Shown: positions 52,849 through 62,999, counted from the first letter of the stretch. The stretch: DNA of 64,000 bases from Novosphingobium sp. (GCA_017744735.1 JAGIAR010000009.1:124001-188000), one strand, 5' to 3'. The notes: a model not told the origin generated them from the letters alone. Program-made: numbers and translations.

Positions 52849-53601
52849 TCAGCCGAGCTTCTCCATCACCGCGTCGGAGATGTCGTAATTGCCCCACACG
52901 GTCTGGACGTCGTCGTCGTCGTCGAGCGTGTCGATCAGCTTGAGCAGCGTCCCGGCATCGTCCTCACCGACCTCTGCCTTCAGCGTCGGACGCCAAGCGA
53001 GCTTCACCGCCTCGGCCTCGCCCAGCACCTTCTCGAGCTCGCGCGCGACTTCGTGAAGGTTCTCGACGCTGGTCCAGATCGAGTGGCTGCCCTCTTCGCC
53101 CATGTCGCTCTCGACATCGTCGGCGCCGGCCTCGATCGCCGCCTCGAGGACCTTCTCCTCGTCGCCCGCGCTCGCCGGATATTCGATCAGGCCGAGCCGG
53201 TCGAAGCCGTGACTCACCGCGCCCGAGGCGCCGAGGTTGCCGCCGTTCTTGCTGAAGGCGGTGCGCACGTTGGTCGCGGTGCGGTTGCGGTTGTCGGTCA
53301 GCGCCTCGACGATCAGCGCGACGCCGCCGGGGCCGTAGCCCTCGTAGCGCACTTCTTCATAGTTCTCCGCGTCGCCCTTCGAAGCCTTGTCGATCGCGCG
53401 CTGGATATTGTCCTTGGGCATCGACTGGGCCTTGGCCGCATTGACCGCCGCGCGCAGGCGCGGGTTCATGTCGGGATCGGGCATGCCCATCTTGGCGGCG
53501 ACGGTGATTTCGCGGCTGAGCTTGGAAAAGAGGCCCGAGCGCTTCTTATCCTGCGCACCCTTGCGGTGCATGATGTTCTTGAATTTGGAATGGCCTGCCA
53601 T
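52849..53601 (-). CDS. YebC/PmpR-family transcription or translation factor
   Basis: The 250-residue protein begins [20 protein letters not shown], the invariant YebC start, and keeps [23 protein letters not shown] and the [15 protein letters not shown] region. Members regulate transcription or assist ribosomes at difficult peptide sequences. It heads the ruvC operon. Confidence 0.96.
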   Translation of the reverse strand: MAGHSKFKNIMHRKGAQDKKRSGLFSKLSREITVAAKMGMPDPDMNPRLRAAVNAAKAQSMPKDNIQRAIDKASKGDAENYEEVRYEGYGPGGVALIVEALTDNRNRTATNVRTAFSKNGGNLGASGAVSHGFDRLGLIEYPASAGDEEKVLEAAIEAGADDVESDMGEEGSHSIWTSVENLHEVARELEKVLGEAEAVKLAWRPTLKAEVGEDDAGTLLKLIDTLDDDDDVQTVWGNYDISDAVMEKLG

Positions 53602-53732
53602 GGTTCGCGTCTTGGTATCGGTTTGCGTTGCGCTGCCCCCTAGCCCAGCCAGCCCCGGCGGGCAATCCGGGCGTCGGCGGACGATCTTGTTTACTCCTTG
53701 ATGCTATCGCGCCTGCCCTTGAAGGAGCCCCA

Positions 53733-54446
53733 ATGAGCGAAGTCGAACCCCTCTCCGTGCCGGCCATCCTCCGCGCATTTCCCGCCTACCTGCGCCATCC
53801 GCGGCTGATCGCGCCGAGCGGGCTGCGCAGCCGGGCCGCCTGGAAGGAATGGGCGATCCTGTTCGCGCTGCAGTTCGCGGTGCTGATCGCGATCGTCCTG
53901 CCCGCGGTCGCGGCATGGCAGAACCTCTTCGCCCTGTCGGGGCCCGACGCTTTCGACAAGCTGCCCCCGGCCATGCTGGTGCTGCTGACGGTGGCGCTTG
54001 CCCCGGTGCTGGAGGAGACGTTCTTCCGCGGCTGGCTGACCGGCCGGCCGCGCGCACTGTGGCTGCTGCTGTGCACGGTGGCGGCGATCGGGCTGCTGTT
54101 CGCCAGCACCTACAAGCTCGCGCCGCTCGCGGTCGGGATAGGCTTCCTGGCGATCGTGCTGGCCGCGGGGATCGGCTGGTTCCTGTTGCGGAAGAAGAAG
54201 GCGGCGCCACACTGGTTTGCGCGCGGCTTCCCGGCGATCTTCTATCTGGTCACCGTCGGTTTCGCGCTGCTGCACGTCACGAACTACGGTCACTGGTCGC
54301 CGGTAGTCCTGCCGCTGGTGTTGCCGCAGCTCTGGATCGGGACGGTGCTGGCCTATATCCGGATGAAGATCGGCCTGCCCGGCTCGATCCTCGCCCATAT
54401 CTGCTCGAACGCCTCCGTGCTGCTGCTGAGTCCGATCTTCGGCTGA
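53733..54446 (+). CDS. CPBP-family intramembrane protease
   Basis: The 237-residue membrane protein has the motif EETFFRG (Glu-Glu-x3-Arg) near residues 90-96, and a later FALLHVTNY His and ILAHICSNA His/Asn, the set for CPBP (CAAX protease and bacteriocin-processing) enzymes. About seven hydrophobic segments are seen. The start follows GAAGGAG. The substrate is unknown. Confidence 0.85.
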   Translation: MSEVEPLSVPAILRAFPAYLRHPRLIAPSGLRSRAAWKEWAILFALQFAVLIAIVLPAVAAWQNLFALSGPDAFDKLPPAMLVLLTVALAPVLEETFFRGWLTGRPRALWLLLCTVAAIGLLFASTYKLAPLAVGIGFLAIVLAAGIGWFLLRKKKAAPHWFARGFPAIFYLVTVGFALLHVTNYGHWSPVVLPLVLPQLWIGTVLAYIRMKIGLPGSILAHICSNASVLLLSPIFG

Positions 54447-54449
54447 ACC

Positions 54450-55157
54450 CTATCCGGCGGCGGCGAACTCGCGCCAGGCCGCAATCGCGAACAGCACCGT
54501 CGCTGCGGTGCGCAGCGCCGCGACGAACTGGCCTGCCAGCATGCCAGCCTGCGTCGAGGCTTCGGTCCCCAGCACATGGGTCACCGCGAGATCGAGCAGC
54601 AGCGAGGCGAGCAACAAGACGATATAGAGCGCCCACAGGCCGAAGCCCGGCTCGGCCAGCCAGGTCACGATCCCCCGCAGGCCGACGCGGCGCCCGCCGT
54701 GCGCCGCGGCGATCAGCCAGACCAGCAACGGGAAGACCGCCGCGTTCCAGAACAGGGTGAAGCCGGTGGTGGCCGGAAACACCCATTGCGGATCGTCCTG
54801 CAGCCGCTCGGCGATCACGCCCTGGGCCAAGCCGGGGGGAACGATCCCGACGACGAAATAGACCGCGGCGAGAGCCGCCCAGGTCCCCCAGGCGGTGCGC
54901 GCCGGTCCCTCTCCCAACCTGCGGGCAAGGAACAGCGCGATCAGCGCCCACAGCGCATATTGCGCAATCGAGGCGAGCAGGAAGGTGTAGCGGCCGGTGA
55001 GCGCATAGGCCCCGGCCGGGCTGGCGACGAGCGCCGAGATCGCGAAGCTCGCTCCGGCGAACAGCAGGAAGTAGGCCAGCACGCCCAGCCAGCTCGCGCC
55101 GCGCGCGAACAGCATCAGCCAGGCACCGATCCGCAGAACCGTGGTGGGTTGTTGCAC
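54450..55157 (-). CDS. Multi-pass membrane protein of unknown function
   Basis: The 235-residue protein has five or six hydrophobic helices and no motif I recognise. It starts at GTG after AAGGGGAAGGG. It converges with the CPBP gene with a gap of three bases. Confidence 0.65.
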   Translation of the reverse strand: MQQPTTVLRIGAWLMLFARGASWLGVLAYFLLFAGASFAISALVASPAGAYALTGRYTFLLASIAQYALWALIALFLARRLGEGPARTAWGTWAALAAVYFVVGIVPPGLAQGVIAERLQDDPQWVFPATTGFTLFWNAAVFPLLVWLIAAAHGGRRVGLRGIVTWLAEPGFGLWALYIVLLLASLLLDLAVTHVLGTEASTQAGMLAGQFVAALRTAATVLFAIAAWREFAAAG

Positions 55158-55222
55158 GCCCTTCCCCTTCGCCCGCGGAAATGGGCGAGACTGCCCCGGC
55201 TAGTCAAGCCGGATCGGCCCGG

Positions 55223-55459
55223 TCACCCGAGGCCGAGCGCCGCTTTGTACACGTCGAGGATGGCTTCCATCTCGGCCCGGTCGTCGGGCTTCATCTTCCG
55301 CAGGCGCACGATCTGGCGCATGATCTTGGCGTCGTAGCCGACCGCCTTGGCCTCCGCGTAGACGTCGCGGATGTCGTCGGCGATGCCCTTCTTCTCTTCC
55401 TCGAGACGCTCCACGCGCTCGATCAGGAGGCGCAGGCGGTCGTCGGTCGTTTCGGCCAT
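55223..55459 (-). CDS. DUF2312/GapR-like nucleoid-associated protein
   Basis: The 78-residue protein is nearly all helical ([30 protein letters not shown]) and belongs to DUF2312, of which GapR in Caulobacter binds overtwisted AT-rich DNA ahead of replication forks and RNA polymerase. A single-copy essential-type gene is expected in this group. I give no symbol because the family has paralogues. Confidence 0.88.
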   Translation of the reverse strand: MAETTDDRLRLLIERVERLEEEKKGIADDIRDVYAEAKAVGYDAKIMRQIVRLRKMKPDDRAEMEAILDVYKAALGLG

Positions 55460-55552
55460 TGGGTAAGCTCCGTGGAAATCAGAATCGGGTTGCCGCGCTG
55501 ATAGCGAGGCTGGCCGGAGCGGTGAAGGCGGGGTGGAAAACTTCTCCCGGGC

Positions 55553-55867
55553 TCAGTGGGCCCCGCCGTTCTTCTTCAGGCTTTCGTCCATCCGCGCGAG
55601 CTGTTCGGGCGTGGCCTCGGTCTGGAATTTCGCCTTCCATTCGTCCTGCGGCATTCCGTGGATCAGTTCGCGCGCGGCGGCCTTGTCGCCCGCATAGCCG
55701 GCATCGCGAATCCAGTCGGACAGGCAGTTGCGGCAGAAGCCGGCCAGGCCCATCAGATCGATGTTCTGGGCGTCGTGGCGGTTGCGCAGATGGCGCACCA
55801 GCCGGCGGAAGGCGGCCGCGGCGATGTCGTCGGGCAGTGCGTCGAGCGGGTCGGGTTTTTCGGCCAT
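55553..55867 (-). CDS. DUF1244 family protein
   Basis: The 104-residue protein contains FRRLVRHLRNRHDAQNIDLMGLAGFCRNCLSDW in pieces typical of DUF1244, a small alphaproteobacterial and gammaproteobacterial family with a conserved Cys-x2-Cys and no known function. The start at 55867 was chosen at MAEKPD. Its promoter diverges from that of pyruvate kinase. Confidence 0.85.
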   Translation of the reverse strand: MAEKPDPLDALPDDIAAAAFRRLVRHLRNRHDAQNIDLMGLAGFCRNCLSDWIRDAGYAGDKAAARELIHGMPQDEWKAKFQTEATPEQLARMDESLKKNGGAH

Positions 55868-55915
55868 GTGTTCTATCCTTGAATTGTCGCGCGCCTCTGA
55901 CATAGGCACATCCCA

Positions 55916-57385
55916 ATGGCAAAGCTCGAACCGCGCGGCCGCAAGGTCAAGATCCTCGCAACCATCGGCCCGGCGAGCCGCGACCCGGAGATGCTCCGGC
56001 GCCTGCTTCGCGCCGGCGCCGACGCCTTCCGCGTCAACATGAGCCACGGCGATCACGCGACCCACGAGGCAACGATCAAGGCGATCCGCGCGCTTGAGAA
56101 GGAATTCGCCCACCCGATCGCGATCCTGTGCGACCTGCAGGGGCCGAAGCTGCGCGTCGGCACCTTCCGCACCGGCGAGCGGGTGGTGATCCGCCACGGC
56201 AGCCGCTTCACCCTCGACCGCGATCCTGCGCCGGGCGACGAGAGCCGCGTGTGCCTGCCGCATCCCGAGCTGTTCGGCATCCTCGAGAAGGGCCAGCGGC
56301 TGCTGATCGACGACGGCAAGATCAAGCTCAAGGTGATCAGCGCCGATGCCGACCGGATCGTCACCACCGCGGAGGTCGGCGGGGTGATCTCCGACCGCAA
56401 GGGCGTGAACGTGCCCGACGCGGTGGTCCCGGTCCCCGCGATGACCGACAAGGACCGCGCCGACCTGGCCTTCGCGGTCAAGCACGGGGCCGATTGGATC
56501 GCGCTCTCCTTCGTCCAGCGGCCCGACGACATGGCCGAGGCGCGCAAGCTCGTCACCTCGGCGGGCGGCGCGCAGGTCGCGCTCTGCGCCAAGATCGAGA
56601 AGCCCGCGGCAGTGACCCGGCTCGACGAGATCCTCGAACTGTCGGACGCGGTGATGGTCGCGCGCGGCGACCTGGGCGTCGAACTCAATCCCGAGGAAGT
56701 GCCGCCGCTGCAGAAGCGCATCGTCAATGCCGCGCGCAGCCTGGGCAAGCCGGTGATCGTCGCGACGCAGATGCTCGAATCGATGATCGAGAGCCCCACC
56801 CCGACCCGCGCCGAAGTCTCCGACGTCGCCAACGCGGTCTACGACGGAGCCGATGCGGTGATGCTTTCGGCCGAGACCGCCGCGGGCCAGTGGCCCGAGG
56901 AAGCGGTAAGCATGATGAGCCGGATCGCGCGCCAGGTCGAAGGGGACGCCAGCTATCGCACCCGCATCCGCTTCCACGAGACCCCGCCCGACGCCACCAC
57001 CGCCGATGCGCTGAGCCATGCCTGCATGACCATTGCCGACACCGTCGCGGTCTCGGCGCTGGTGGTCTATACCGGCTCGGGCTCCTCCGCCCGCCGCGTC
57101 GCGCGAGAGCGGCCCGCGGTCGAACTGATGGTGCTCACCCCGTCGGTCGCGATCGCGCGCAGGGTCGCGCTGCTGTGGGGCTGCTACGCGGTGGCGACCA
57201 AGGACATCGGCAATTTCGAAGAGATGGTCGCCAAGGGCAAGCGCATGGCCCTGCGCCACGGCTTCGGCAGGGCCGGCTCGAAGCTGGTGATCCTTGCGGG
57301 TGTTCCCTTCGGGACGCCCGGTTCGACCAATCTGCTGCACGTGGTCACGCTGACCGGCGACGAATTGGCGAGCCACGGGAGCTGA
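55916..57385 (+). CDS. pyk: Pyruvate kinase
   Basis: The 489-residue enzyme converts phosphoenolpyruvate and ADP to pyruvate and ATP. It shows KILATIGPAS, RVNMSHG, LCDLQGPKLR, CAKIEKPAAV with the catalytic Lys, MVARGDLGVE, and the C-terminal allosteric domain (VYTGSGSSARRVARERP). It is full length. Confidence 0.96.
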   Translation: MAKLEPRGRKVKILATIGPASRDPEMLRRLLRAGADAFRVNMSHGDHATHEATIKAIRALEKEFAHPIAILCDLQGPKLRVGTFRTGERVVIRHGSRFTLDRDPAPGDESRVCLPHPELFGILEKGQRLLIDDGKIKLKVISADADRIVTTAEVGGVISDRKGVNVPDAVVPVPAMTDKDRADLAFAVKHGADWIALSFVQRPDDMAEARKLVTSAGGAQVALCAKIEKPAAVTRLDEILELSDAVMVARGDLGVELNPEEVPPLQKRIVNAARSLGKPVIVATQMLESMIESPTPTRAEVSDVANAVYDGADAVMLSAETAAGQWPEEAVSMMSRIARQVEGDASYRTRIRFHETPPDATTADALSHACMTIADTVAVSALVVYTGSGSSARRVARERPAVELMVLTPSVAIARRVALLWGCYAVATKDIGNFEEMVAKGKRMALRHGFGRAGSKLVILAGVPFGTPGSTNLLHVVTLTGDELASHGS

Positions 57386-57427
57386 CCCTGGATTGATCCG
57401 AGACCCTGCCCAGGCAGAGGCTCGGAA

Positions 57428-58759
57428 TTACAAGCCCGAAGCCCGCTCCAGCCGCGCCCTTGCCTCGGCCTCGCCGATCAGCGGCAGCAGCGCCTTCATG
57501 TCGGGTCCCGAATCCTTTCCCGTCAACGCGAGTCGCAGCGGGTGGAACAAGTCGCGGCCCTTGCGGCCCGTTTCCTGCTTCAGCGCAGCGGTGAGCGCGG
57601 GCCACGGGTCGTCGCTCCATACCAGCAGCCGCGCAGCCTCGGCGAGGTAGGTGCGGTCCGCTTCGTCGAATTCCCCCTGTTCGATCGGCCCGGTGACCAC
57701 CCGCCACCACTCGGCCGCCTCGCCCAGATTCGCGAGGTTGGGCCGGATCGCGAGCCACGCGTCTTCGCCCATGCCTGCGGGAAGGCGCTCTGCGACCTCG
57801 GCATAGGAAGCCTGGTGCAGCATCGCGGCATTGAGCCGTTCCAACTCCGTCTCGTCGAAGCGCGCCGGGGCGCGGCCGAACGTCGCAAGATCGAAGCTCT
57901 CGACCAGCACGGCGCGGTCCGCGATCGGTTCGACCGGCTGCGACGTGCCGAGCCGCGCGAGCAGGGCGACCAGCGCCGCCGGCTCGATCCCGCGTTCGCG
58001 GAAGGCATCGCTGCCGAGCGATCCGAGCCGCTTCGAGAGCTTGCCCTCGTTCCCGACCAGCAGCGCCTCATGCGCGAAACGCGGCGGTGGAGCGCCGAGC
58101 GCGGTGAACATCTGGATCTGCAGCGCGGTGTTCGAAACATGGTCCTCGCCGCGCAGGACGTCGGTAACGCCCATCTCGATATCGTCGATCGCGCTCGGCA
58201 GCATGTAGAGCCACGAGCCGTCGGCACGGCGCACCACCGGGTCGGACAAGGTCGCCGGCTCGAAACGCTGATGCCCGCGCACCCCGTCGTGCCATTCGAT
58301 CGGCACCTCGCGATCGAGCAGGAAGCGCCAGTGCGGGGCGACGCCCTTCGCCGCGAACTCGGCGTGATCGGCTTCGGTCAGCGCCAGCGCCGCGCGGTCG
58401 TAGATCGGCGGCAGGCCGCGGCCGAGCAGCACCTTGCGCTTGAGCTCGAGCTCCTGCGCGGTCTCGTAGCAGCGGTAGATCCGCCCGGCTGCGGCGAGTT
58501 CGTCGAACTTCCGCTGGTAGAGCGCGAAGCATGCCGACTGGCGCTCCTCTCCATCCCAGCCAAGCCCGAGCCAGGCGAGATCGGCCTTGATCGCCTCGAC
58601 ATATTCCTCCCGGCTGCGTTCCGCGTCGGTGTCGTCGATCCGCAGCAGGAAACGGCCGCCCGCCTTGTGCGCGAGCAGCCAGTTGTGCAGCGCGGTGCGG
58701 ATATTTCCGACATGGAGCCGCCCGGTGGGCGACGGGGCGAAACGGGTGACTACGCTCAT
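57428..58759 (-). CDS. gltX: Glutamate--tRNA ligase
   Basis: The 443-residue class I synthetase has the HIGH-type HVGN (16-19, in PSPTGRLHVGN) and KLSKR as KMSKS equivalent. It is a little shorter than the 470-residue typical form, the size of the second GluRS that many alphaproteobacteria have. If a second gltX exists, one copy may favour tRNA-Gln, which cannot be judged here. Confidence 0.93.
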   Translation of the reverse strand: MSVVTRFAPSPTGRLHVGNIRTALHNWLLAHKAGGRFLLRIDDTDAERSREEYVEAIKADLAWLGLGWDGEERQSACFALYQRKFDELAAAGRIYRCYETAQELELKRKVLLGRGLPPIYDRAALALTEADHAEFAAKGVAPHWRFLLDREVPIEWHDGVRGHQRFEPATLSDPVVRRADGSWLYMLPSAIDDIEMGVTDVLRGEDHVSNTALQIQMFTALGAPPPRFAHEALLVGNEGKLSKRLGSLGSDAFRERGIEPAALVALLARLGTSQPVEPIADRAVLVESFDLATFGRAPARFDETELERLNAAMLHQASYAEVAERLPAGMGEDAWLAIRPNLANLGEAAEWWRVVTGPIEQGEFDEADRTYLAEAARLLVWSDDPWPALTAALKQETGRKGRDLFHPLRLALTGKDSGPDMKALLPLIGEAEARARLERASGL

Positions 58760-58868
58760 CGCCCGCGCGCTAACGCAGATTGTCCGCGCGGCAAAGGACT
58801 ATGCATGCGCAACCCTTCGCCGCTTCGCCCGTTTGCTAGCCATCGGCAACGATGGAAGGAGCGAGACG

Positions 58869-59096
58869 ATGAGCGATGACAGAGTGGTTGTGGTCAAGGA
58901 CGGCAGCGGAAGCAGCGGAAGCGGCTGGCTGATCGCCCTGATCCTGCTTGCGGCAGTCGTGGTGGGCGGCATCGTGGCGATGCGCTACGTCGATAGCAAC
59001 GCCGCGAAGAACAACGCCGTCAGCCAGGCGGCGAACTCGGTCGGCAATGCGGCCGACGAAGTCGGCGACGCGGCCCAGAAGGCCGCCGGCGACTAG
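58869..59096 (+). CDS. Small single-pass membrane protein
   Basis: The 75-residue protein has an N-terminal cytoplasmic part, one hydrophobic helix (WLIALILLAAVVVGGIVAM, about 20-38) and an Ala/Asn/Asp-rich periplasmic tail with heptad-like repeats (AANSVGNAADEVGDAAQKAA). Its role is unknown. The ribosome site is AAGGAGCGAG. Its stop overlaps the end of the convergent lipoprotein gene. Confidence 0.65.
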   Translation: MSDDRVVVVKDGSGSSGSGWLIALILLAAVVVGGIVAMRYVDSNAAKNNAVSQAANSVGNAADEVGDAAQKAAGD

Positions 59097-59527
59097 TCCG
59101 CGACCAGCGTGACGGTGCCGCCAGTGCCCTCGATCATGATCCCGTGCCACGGCGTGGGGCTGGCCTTGGTCGCACCGGCGAGCGCGCGGGCAAGCGCGGC
59201 CTCCTCCGCGGTTTCCGCGCGGCGGCAGGCCGGGCCCTCGATTGCCTGGGTAACCAGCGCCGTCCCCTCGAACCGGTAGCTCCAGCCGTTGCGGGTGCAA
59301 TCGCCGGGCACCGCGATCAGGCTGTCCGAGATCGTCACCTGGTGGGCCTGGTTGAGCGAGGTGAATTCGGTCCCGTCGATTCCGGCCACCCGGTAGCTGC
59401 CCCTGAGCTGGCCGGGCGCGGTGAAGGGCTTCATCGTCTCGAGCGCGGGAAAGCGGCTGGCGCTGTCGGCCCCGCCCAAATGGCAGCCGGCCAGCGCCGC
59501 GGCGAGGATCAGCGGGAAGAGGCGCAT
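59093..59527 (-). CDS. Putative lipoprotein
   Basis: The 144-residue protein has a lipobox LAGC after a short hydrophobic leader (MRLFPLILAAALAGC). The mature part has two cysteines and a beta-rich pattern (YRVAGIDGTEF, HQVTISDSLIAV). It has a loose likeness to META/HslJ domains, but I am not sure. It is coupled to nadE by a TGATG overlap. Confidence 0.7.
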   Translation of the reverse strand: MRLFPLILAAALAGCHLGGADSASRFPALETMKPFTAPGQLRGSYRVAGIDGTEFTSLNQAHQVTISDSLIAVPGDCTRNGWSYRFEGTALVTQAIEGPACRRAETAEEAALARALAGATKASPTPWHGIMIEGTGGTVTLVAD

Positions 59528-61182
59528 CACTTGCTCCTGAATTTGTGCGTAATCGGATACCGCCGATCGCGCCCGAAGTTCCGCATGCCGAGCTTGACCC
59601 CCGGGGGCGCCTGACGCCGCTTGTACTCGGCGATATTGAGCAGGTTCTCGATCCGCTCGACCGTCGCCCGGTCGAGTCCTTCGGCGACGAGCTGGTCGAC
59701 GCTCTTCTCGTGTTCGACAAGACCCAGCAGAATCCGGTCGAGCACCGGATAGGGCGGCAGCGAATCCTCGTCCTTCTGGTCGGGCCGCAGCTCGGCGCTC
59801 GGCGGCTTGTCGATGATGCTCTGCGGGATCACCATGCCGCCCGGCCCCAGCCCGATCTTGGGCACGGCGGTGTTGCGCCAGTGGGAAATACCGAACACGG
59901 TCATCTTGTAGGCGTCCTTGAGCGGATTGTAGCCGCCGGCCATGTCGCCGTAGATCGTCGCATAGCCGACGCTCATCTCGCTCTTGTTGCCGGTGGTCAG
60001 CAGCATCGGGCCGAACTTGTTGCTGAGCGCCATCAGCGTCACCCCGCGGATGCGCGACTGGATGTTCTCTTCTGTGAGATCGACCTTCGTATCGGCGAAA
60101 TCGTCCGCCAGCATCGCGTCGAAGCCGTCGACCGCGGGCTGGATCGGGATGGTCGAGTAGCGGCAGCCGAGCGCCCTGGCGCAGGCTTCCGCGTCGTCCA
60201 GGCTCGCCTGGCTGGTGAAGCGGCTCGGCAGCATCACGCACCACACCCGGTCGGCGCCCAGCGCATCGACCGCGATCGCCGCGCAGATCGCGCTGTCGAT
60301 CCCGCCCGAGAGGCCGAGCACCACGCCGGGGAAGCCGTTCTTGTTCACGTAGTCGCGCAGCGCGAGGACCATCGCGCAATAGGTCTCCTCGCTCTTGTCG
60401 GTGAGCGATTCGAGCTCGCCGCGGTTGCAGTTCCACCCGCGTGCGATCTTGGTCCACTTGGTCTCGACGACTTCCTCTTCCCAGTCGCGCATCTGCACCG
60501 CGAGGCTGCCGTCGCCGTTGATCACGAAGCTCGCCCCGTCGAACACCAGCTCGTCCTGTCCGCCGACGCGGTTGAGATAGGCCATCGGGATCCCGGTATC
60601 GACCGCGCGGCGGCGGGCGATCTCGTCGATCCGCAGCACGTCCTTGTCGATCTCGTAGGGGCTGCCGTTGACGCAGACGAACAGGCCGGCGCCGAAATCG
60701 GCGAGATGGCGGCAAACGTCCGGGTGCCAGATGTCCTCGCACACCGGCAGGCCCAGCATCGCGCCGCGGAACAGCACCGGCTCGGGCAGCGGGCCGGGGG
60801 TGAACAAGCGCATCTCGTCGAAGGTGCCGTAGTTCGGCAGCTCGTGCTTGAAGCGGGTCGCGGTCACCCGTCCGCCGTCGAGCAGCGCGACCCCGTTGTG
60901 CAGCGCCCCGTCGCGCACGAACACGCTGCCGACCAGCATCGCCGGCCCGCCGTCGCCGGTGCACAAAGCCAGCCGTTCCATCTCCGCAGCCGCGCGCTCG
61001 ACCAGCGCGGGCTTGAGCACCAGATCCTCGGGCGGGTAGCCGATCAAATGCATCTCGGGGAACACGACGAGATCGGTCTTGCCCGCCTCCGCGCGGGTCT
61101 TGAGCATCCGCTCGGCATTGCCGGCGATATCGCCGACGTTCTGGTTCTGCTGGGCGAGGGTGATCGAGAGACTGTCAGCCAT
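59527..61182 (-). CDS. nadE: Glutamine-dependent NAD synthetase
   Basis: The 551-residue enzyme has an N-terminal nitrilase-like glutaminase domain (VFPEMHLIGYPPEDL, CEDIWHP with the nucleophile Cys) and a C-terminal ATP-dependent synthetase with GLSGGIDSA (P loop), TGNKSEMSVGYATIYGDMAGGYNPLKD. It amidates nicotinate adenine dinucleotide to NAD. It is full length and in the usual domain order. Confidence 0.96.
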   Translation of the reverse strand: MADSLSITLAQQNQNVGDIAGNAERMLKTRAEAGKTDLVVFPEMHLIGYPPEDLVLKPALVERAAAEMERLALCTGDGGPAMLVGSVFVRDGALHNGVALLDGGRVTATRFKHELPNYGTFDEMRLFTPGPLPEPVLFRGAMLGLPVCEDIWHPDVCRHLADFGAGLFVCVNGSPYEIDKDVLRIDEIARRRAVDTGIPMAYLNRVGGQDELVFDGASFVINGDGSLAVQMRDWEEEVVETKWTKIARGWNCNRGELESLTDKSEETYCAMVLALRDYVNKNGFPGVVLGLSGGIDSAICAAIAVDALGADRVWCVMLPSRFTSQASLDDAEACARALGCRYSTIPIQPAVDGFDAMLADDFADTKVDLTEENIQSRIRGVTLMALSNKFGPMLLTTGNKSEMSVGYATIYGDMAGGYNPLKDAYKMTVFGISHWRNTAVPKIGLGPGGMVIPQSIIDKPPSAELRPDQKDEDSLPPYPVLDRILLGLVEHEKSVDQLVAEGLDRATVERIENLLNIAEYKRRQAPPGVKLGMRNFGRDRRYPITHKFRSK

Positions 61183-61349
61183 GGGCAGGCTCTAACCCAT
61201 AGGATCGCAAAGCGGGAAGTTGTTTTCCCGGCCCGCCGGGAATCCTGCAAATGCGACGGTCCGTGTTCTCCGTATATTGCGCAGCGGCGCGATTGCCGCA
61301 TACCCTGCACCCCGGGATTGTGTTGATCAGGGGTCTGGGGGTTCTTTTC

Positions 61350-62975
61350 ATGAAGAGGTTTTTGCTGGGCGCGGCGGCCGCCGCGATGAGTTTCAACGCG
61401 TCTGCGGCCCTCGCCGAAACGCGCGAGGAAAAGGCAGCGCAGCTCGAAAAGGATAAGGCGCAGAAAGAGGAAGAGAAGAAGCTCGGCTCGCTCTACCTGC
61501 GCTGCGACGGCAAGCCGAACAACATGACCGACGGCGAGAGCTTCGCGCGCTTCCTGGGGGCGGTCACGCTGTTGGCACTGTTCGCACCCTCGCCCGAATC
61601 TCCCGATCCGTCCAAGCGCCTGTTCGCGGAAAAAGGGGTTGATGCCTGCACAAGGCTGATCGACGGCGAGAAGGCAGAGGGCAATGGTTTGCGACGCCTG
61701 CCGCTGATCCTCGCCCGCGGCCTGCACCAGATCGAGGCTAAGAACTATCAGGCCGCCCTCGACGATGTCGCGAAGGCGCGCGCCGAGGCTGCCGCACTGG
61801 GCCTGATCGGCAATCCTTATTTCGACCGCTCGATGGGGCTTTCCTTCGGCAGGGTCGAAGCCGAGGCGCGCTTGCGGATGGGCGATCCGGCGGGGGCTCA
61901 GGCGGCTTCGCTGAGCCAGATCAGGGACATTACCTACGGTTTCGTCCCGCTGCTGCTGACCCGCACATATGCGGGGTTCAACCGCGAACTCCGGCCGGAA
62001 GAAGAGCGCGTGGACGCCGCTACCGCACGCATCCTCGCCCCAATGGTGCTCGGATATGGCGCGCGGCTGGAAGAAGTCGGCCGGTTTGCCGATGCGGCCG
62101 TCCAGTACGAAGCCATGATCGCGACGATCGAGAGCCTCAAAGCGAAGGAGAAGGAATCGTCCTTATATGCGCGCGCCGCCATCGCCCACGCGCTGGCCGG
62201 CGAATGGGACCGGGCGAAGGAGCGGGCGGATTTCGCACGCAGCAACATGACCGATCGCCGCGCGCGGGGTGTGCCCGACGATGACAGTTCGCGGATCGTC
62301 GAACTGCTCGATCTCTACGAGGTCTTGCGGCTGGAACACGATGGACAGGCCCCGCAGGCCAGGCGGAGCTTCGCCGCCCGGTCACAATGGGTCGAACCGA
62401 GCCTCGGCCAGGTGATGGAAGCCGACCGCAGGCTTCGCGAAGGCGCCTCGACCGAGGAGTTGTTTGGCGCGCTGGCCAAGGCGCCGGAGGACCTGTGGCA
62501 GGAACGCCGCGATGCCGAGCTCGCGGTCAAGCTGCAGTCCGACACCGACAACAAGGAATTGTTCAACCTGATCCTGCCCTACGCGAAGATCGACGATTTC
62601 GAGGACCGGTCCAATGTGACCTGGCGTGTCGCGAAATCGAAGATGATGGCCGAAAAGCCCGACGAGGACAGCGGGATGTGGCGGCTGTTCTCGGCAGGCA
62701 ATGTGCAGACCGCGGCGGATTCGATCGTGCTCCATGCCGCGCTCCAGGCGAAGGCGAAGGGCAAGGAAGGTTTCACGCTGGTGATGCTGCCGCCCAGCAG
62801 CAAGACGGCTTACGGCCCGGTGGCGACCGCCTGGGTCCGCTTCGTCGATCGCTCCGAAGCGGGCGCCGAAGCCAGCCGATTCCTTTCCGCCGCCGATGTC
62901 ATCGCGGAACTGAGCCAGCTGATCCCCTCGCCCGAAACGCTCAAGGCGCGCAAGAAGCAGGCCAAGGCGGTCTGA
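61350..62975 (+). CDS. Exported TPR-like protein of unknown function
   Basis: The 541-residue protein has a signal peptide (MKRFLLGAAAAAMSFNASAALAE), a charged coiled-coil segment (AAQLEKDKAQKEEEKKLG) and then alpha-helical repeats resembling TPRs (RGLHQIEAKNYQAALDDVAKARAEA; YGARLEEVGRFADAAVQYEAMI; AIAHALAGEWDRAKERADFA). I do not recognise a family. The start at 61350 is placed at the leader. The longer open frame upstream has none. A terminator follows. Confidence 0.72.
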   Translation: MKRFLLGAAAAAMSFNASAALAETREEKAAQLEKDKAQKEEEKKLGSLYLRCDGKPNNMTDGESFARFLGAVTLLALFAPSPESPDPSKRLFAEKGVDACTRLIDGEKAEGNGLRRLPLILARGLHQIEAKNYQAALDDVAKARAEAAALGLIGNPYFDRSMGLSFGRVEAEARLRMGDPAGAQAASLSQIRDITYGFVPLLLTRTYAGFNRELRPEEERVDAATARILAPMVLGYGARLEEVGRFADAAVQYEAMIATIESLKAKEKESSLYARAAIAHALAGEWDRAKERADFARSNMTDRRARGVPDDDSSRIVELLDLYEVLRLEHDGQAPQARRSFAARSQWVEPSLGQVMEADRRLREGASTEELFGALAKAPEDLWQERRDAELAVKLQSDTDNKELFNLILPYAKIDDFEDRSNVTWRVAKSKMMAEKPDEDSGMWRLFSAGNVQTAADSIVLHAALQAKAKGKEGFTLVMLPPSSKTAYGPVATAWVRFVDRSEAGAEASRFLSAADVIAELSQLIPSPETLKARKKQAKAV

Positions 62976-62999
62976 ACGCCTTATCGCGGCCAAGGAAAA

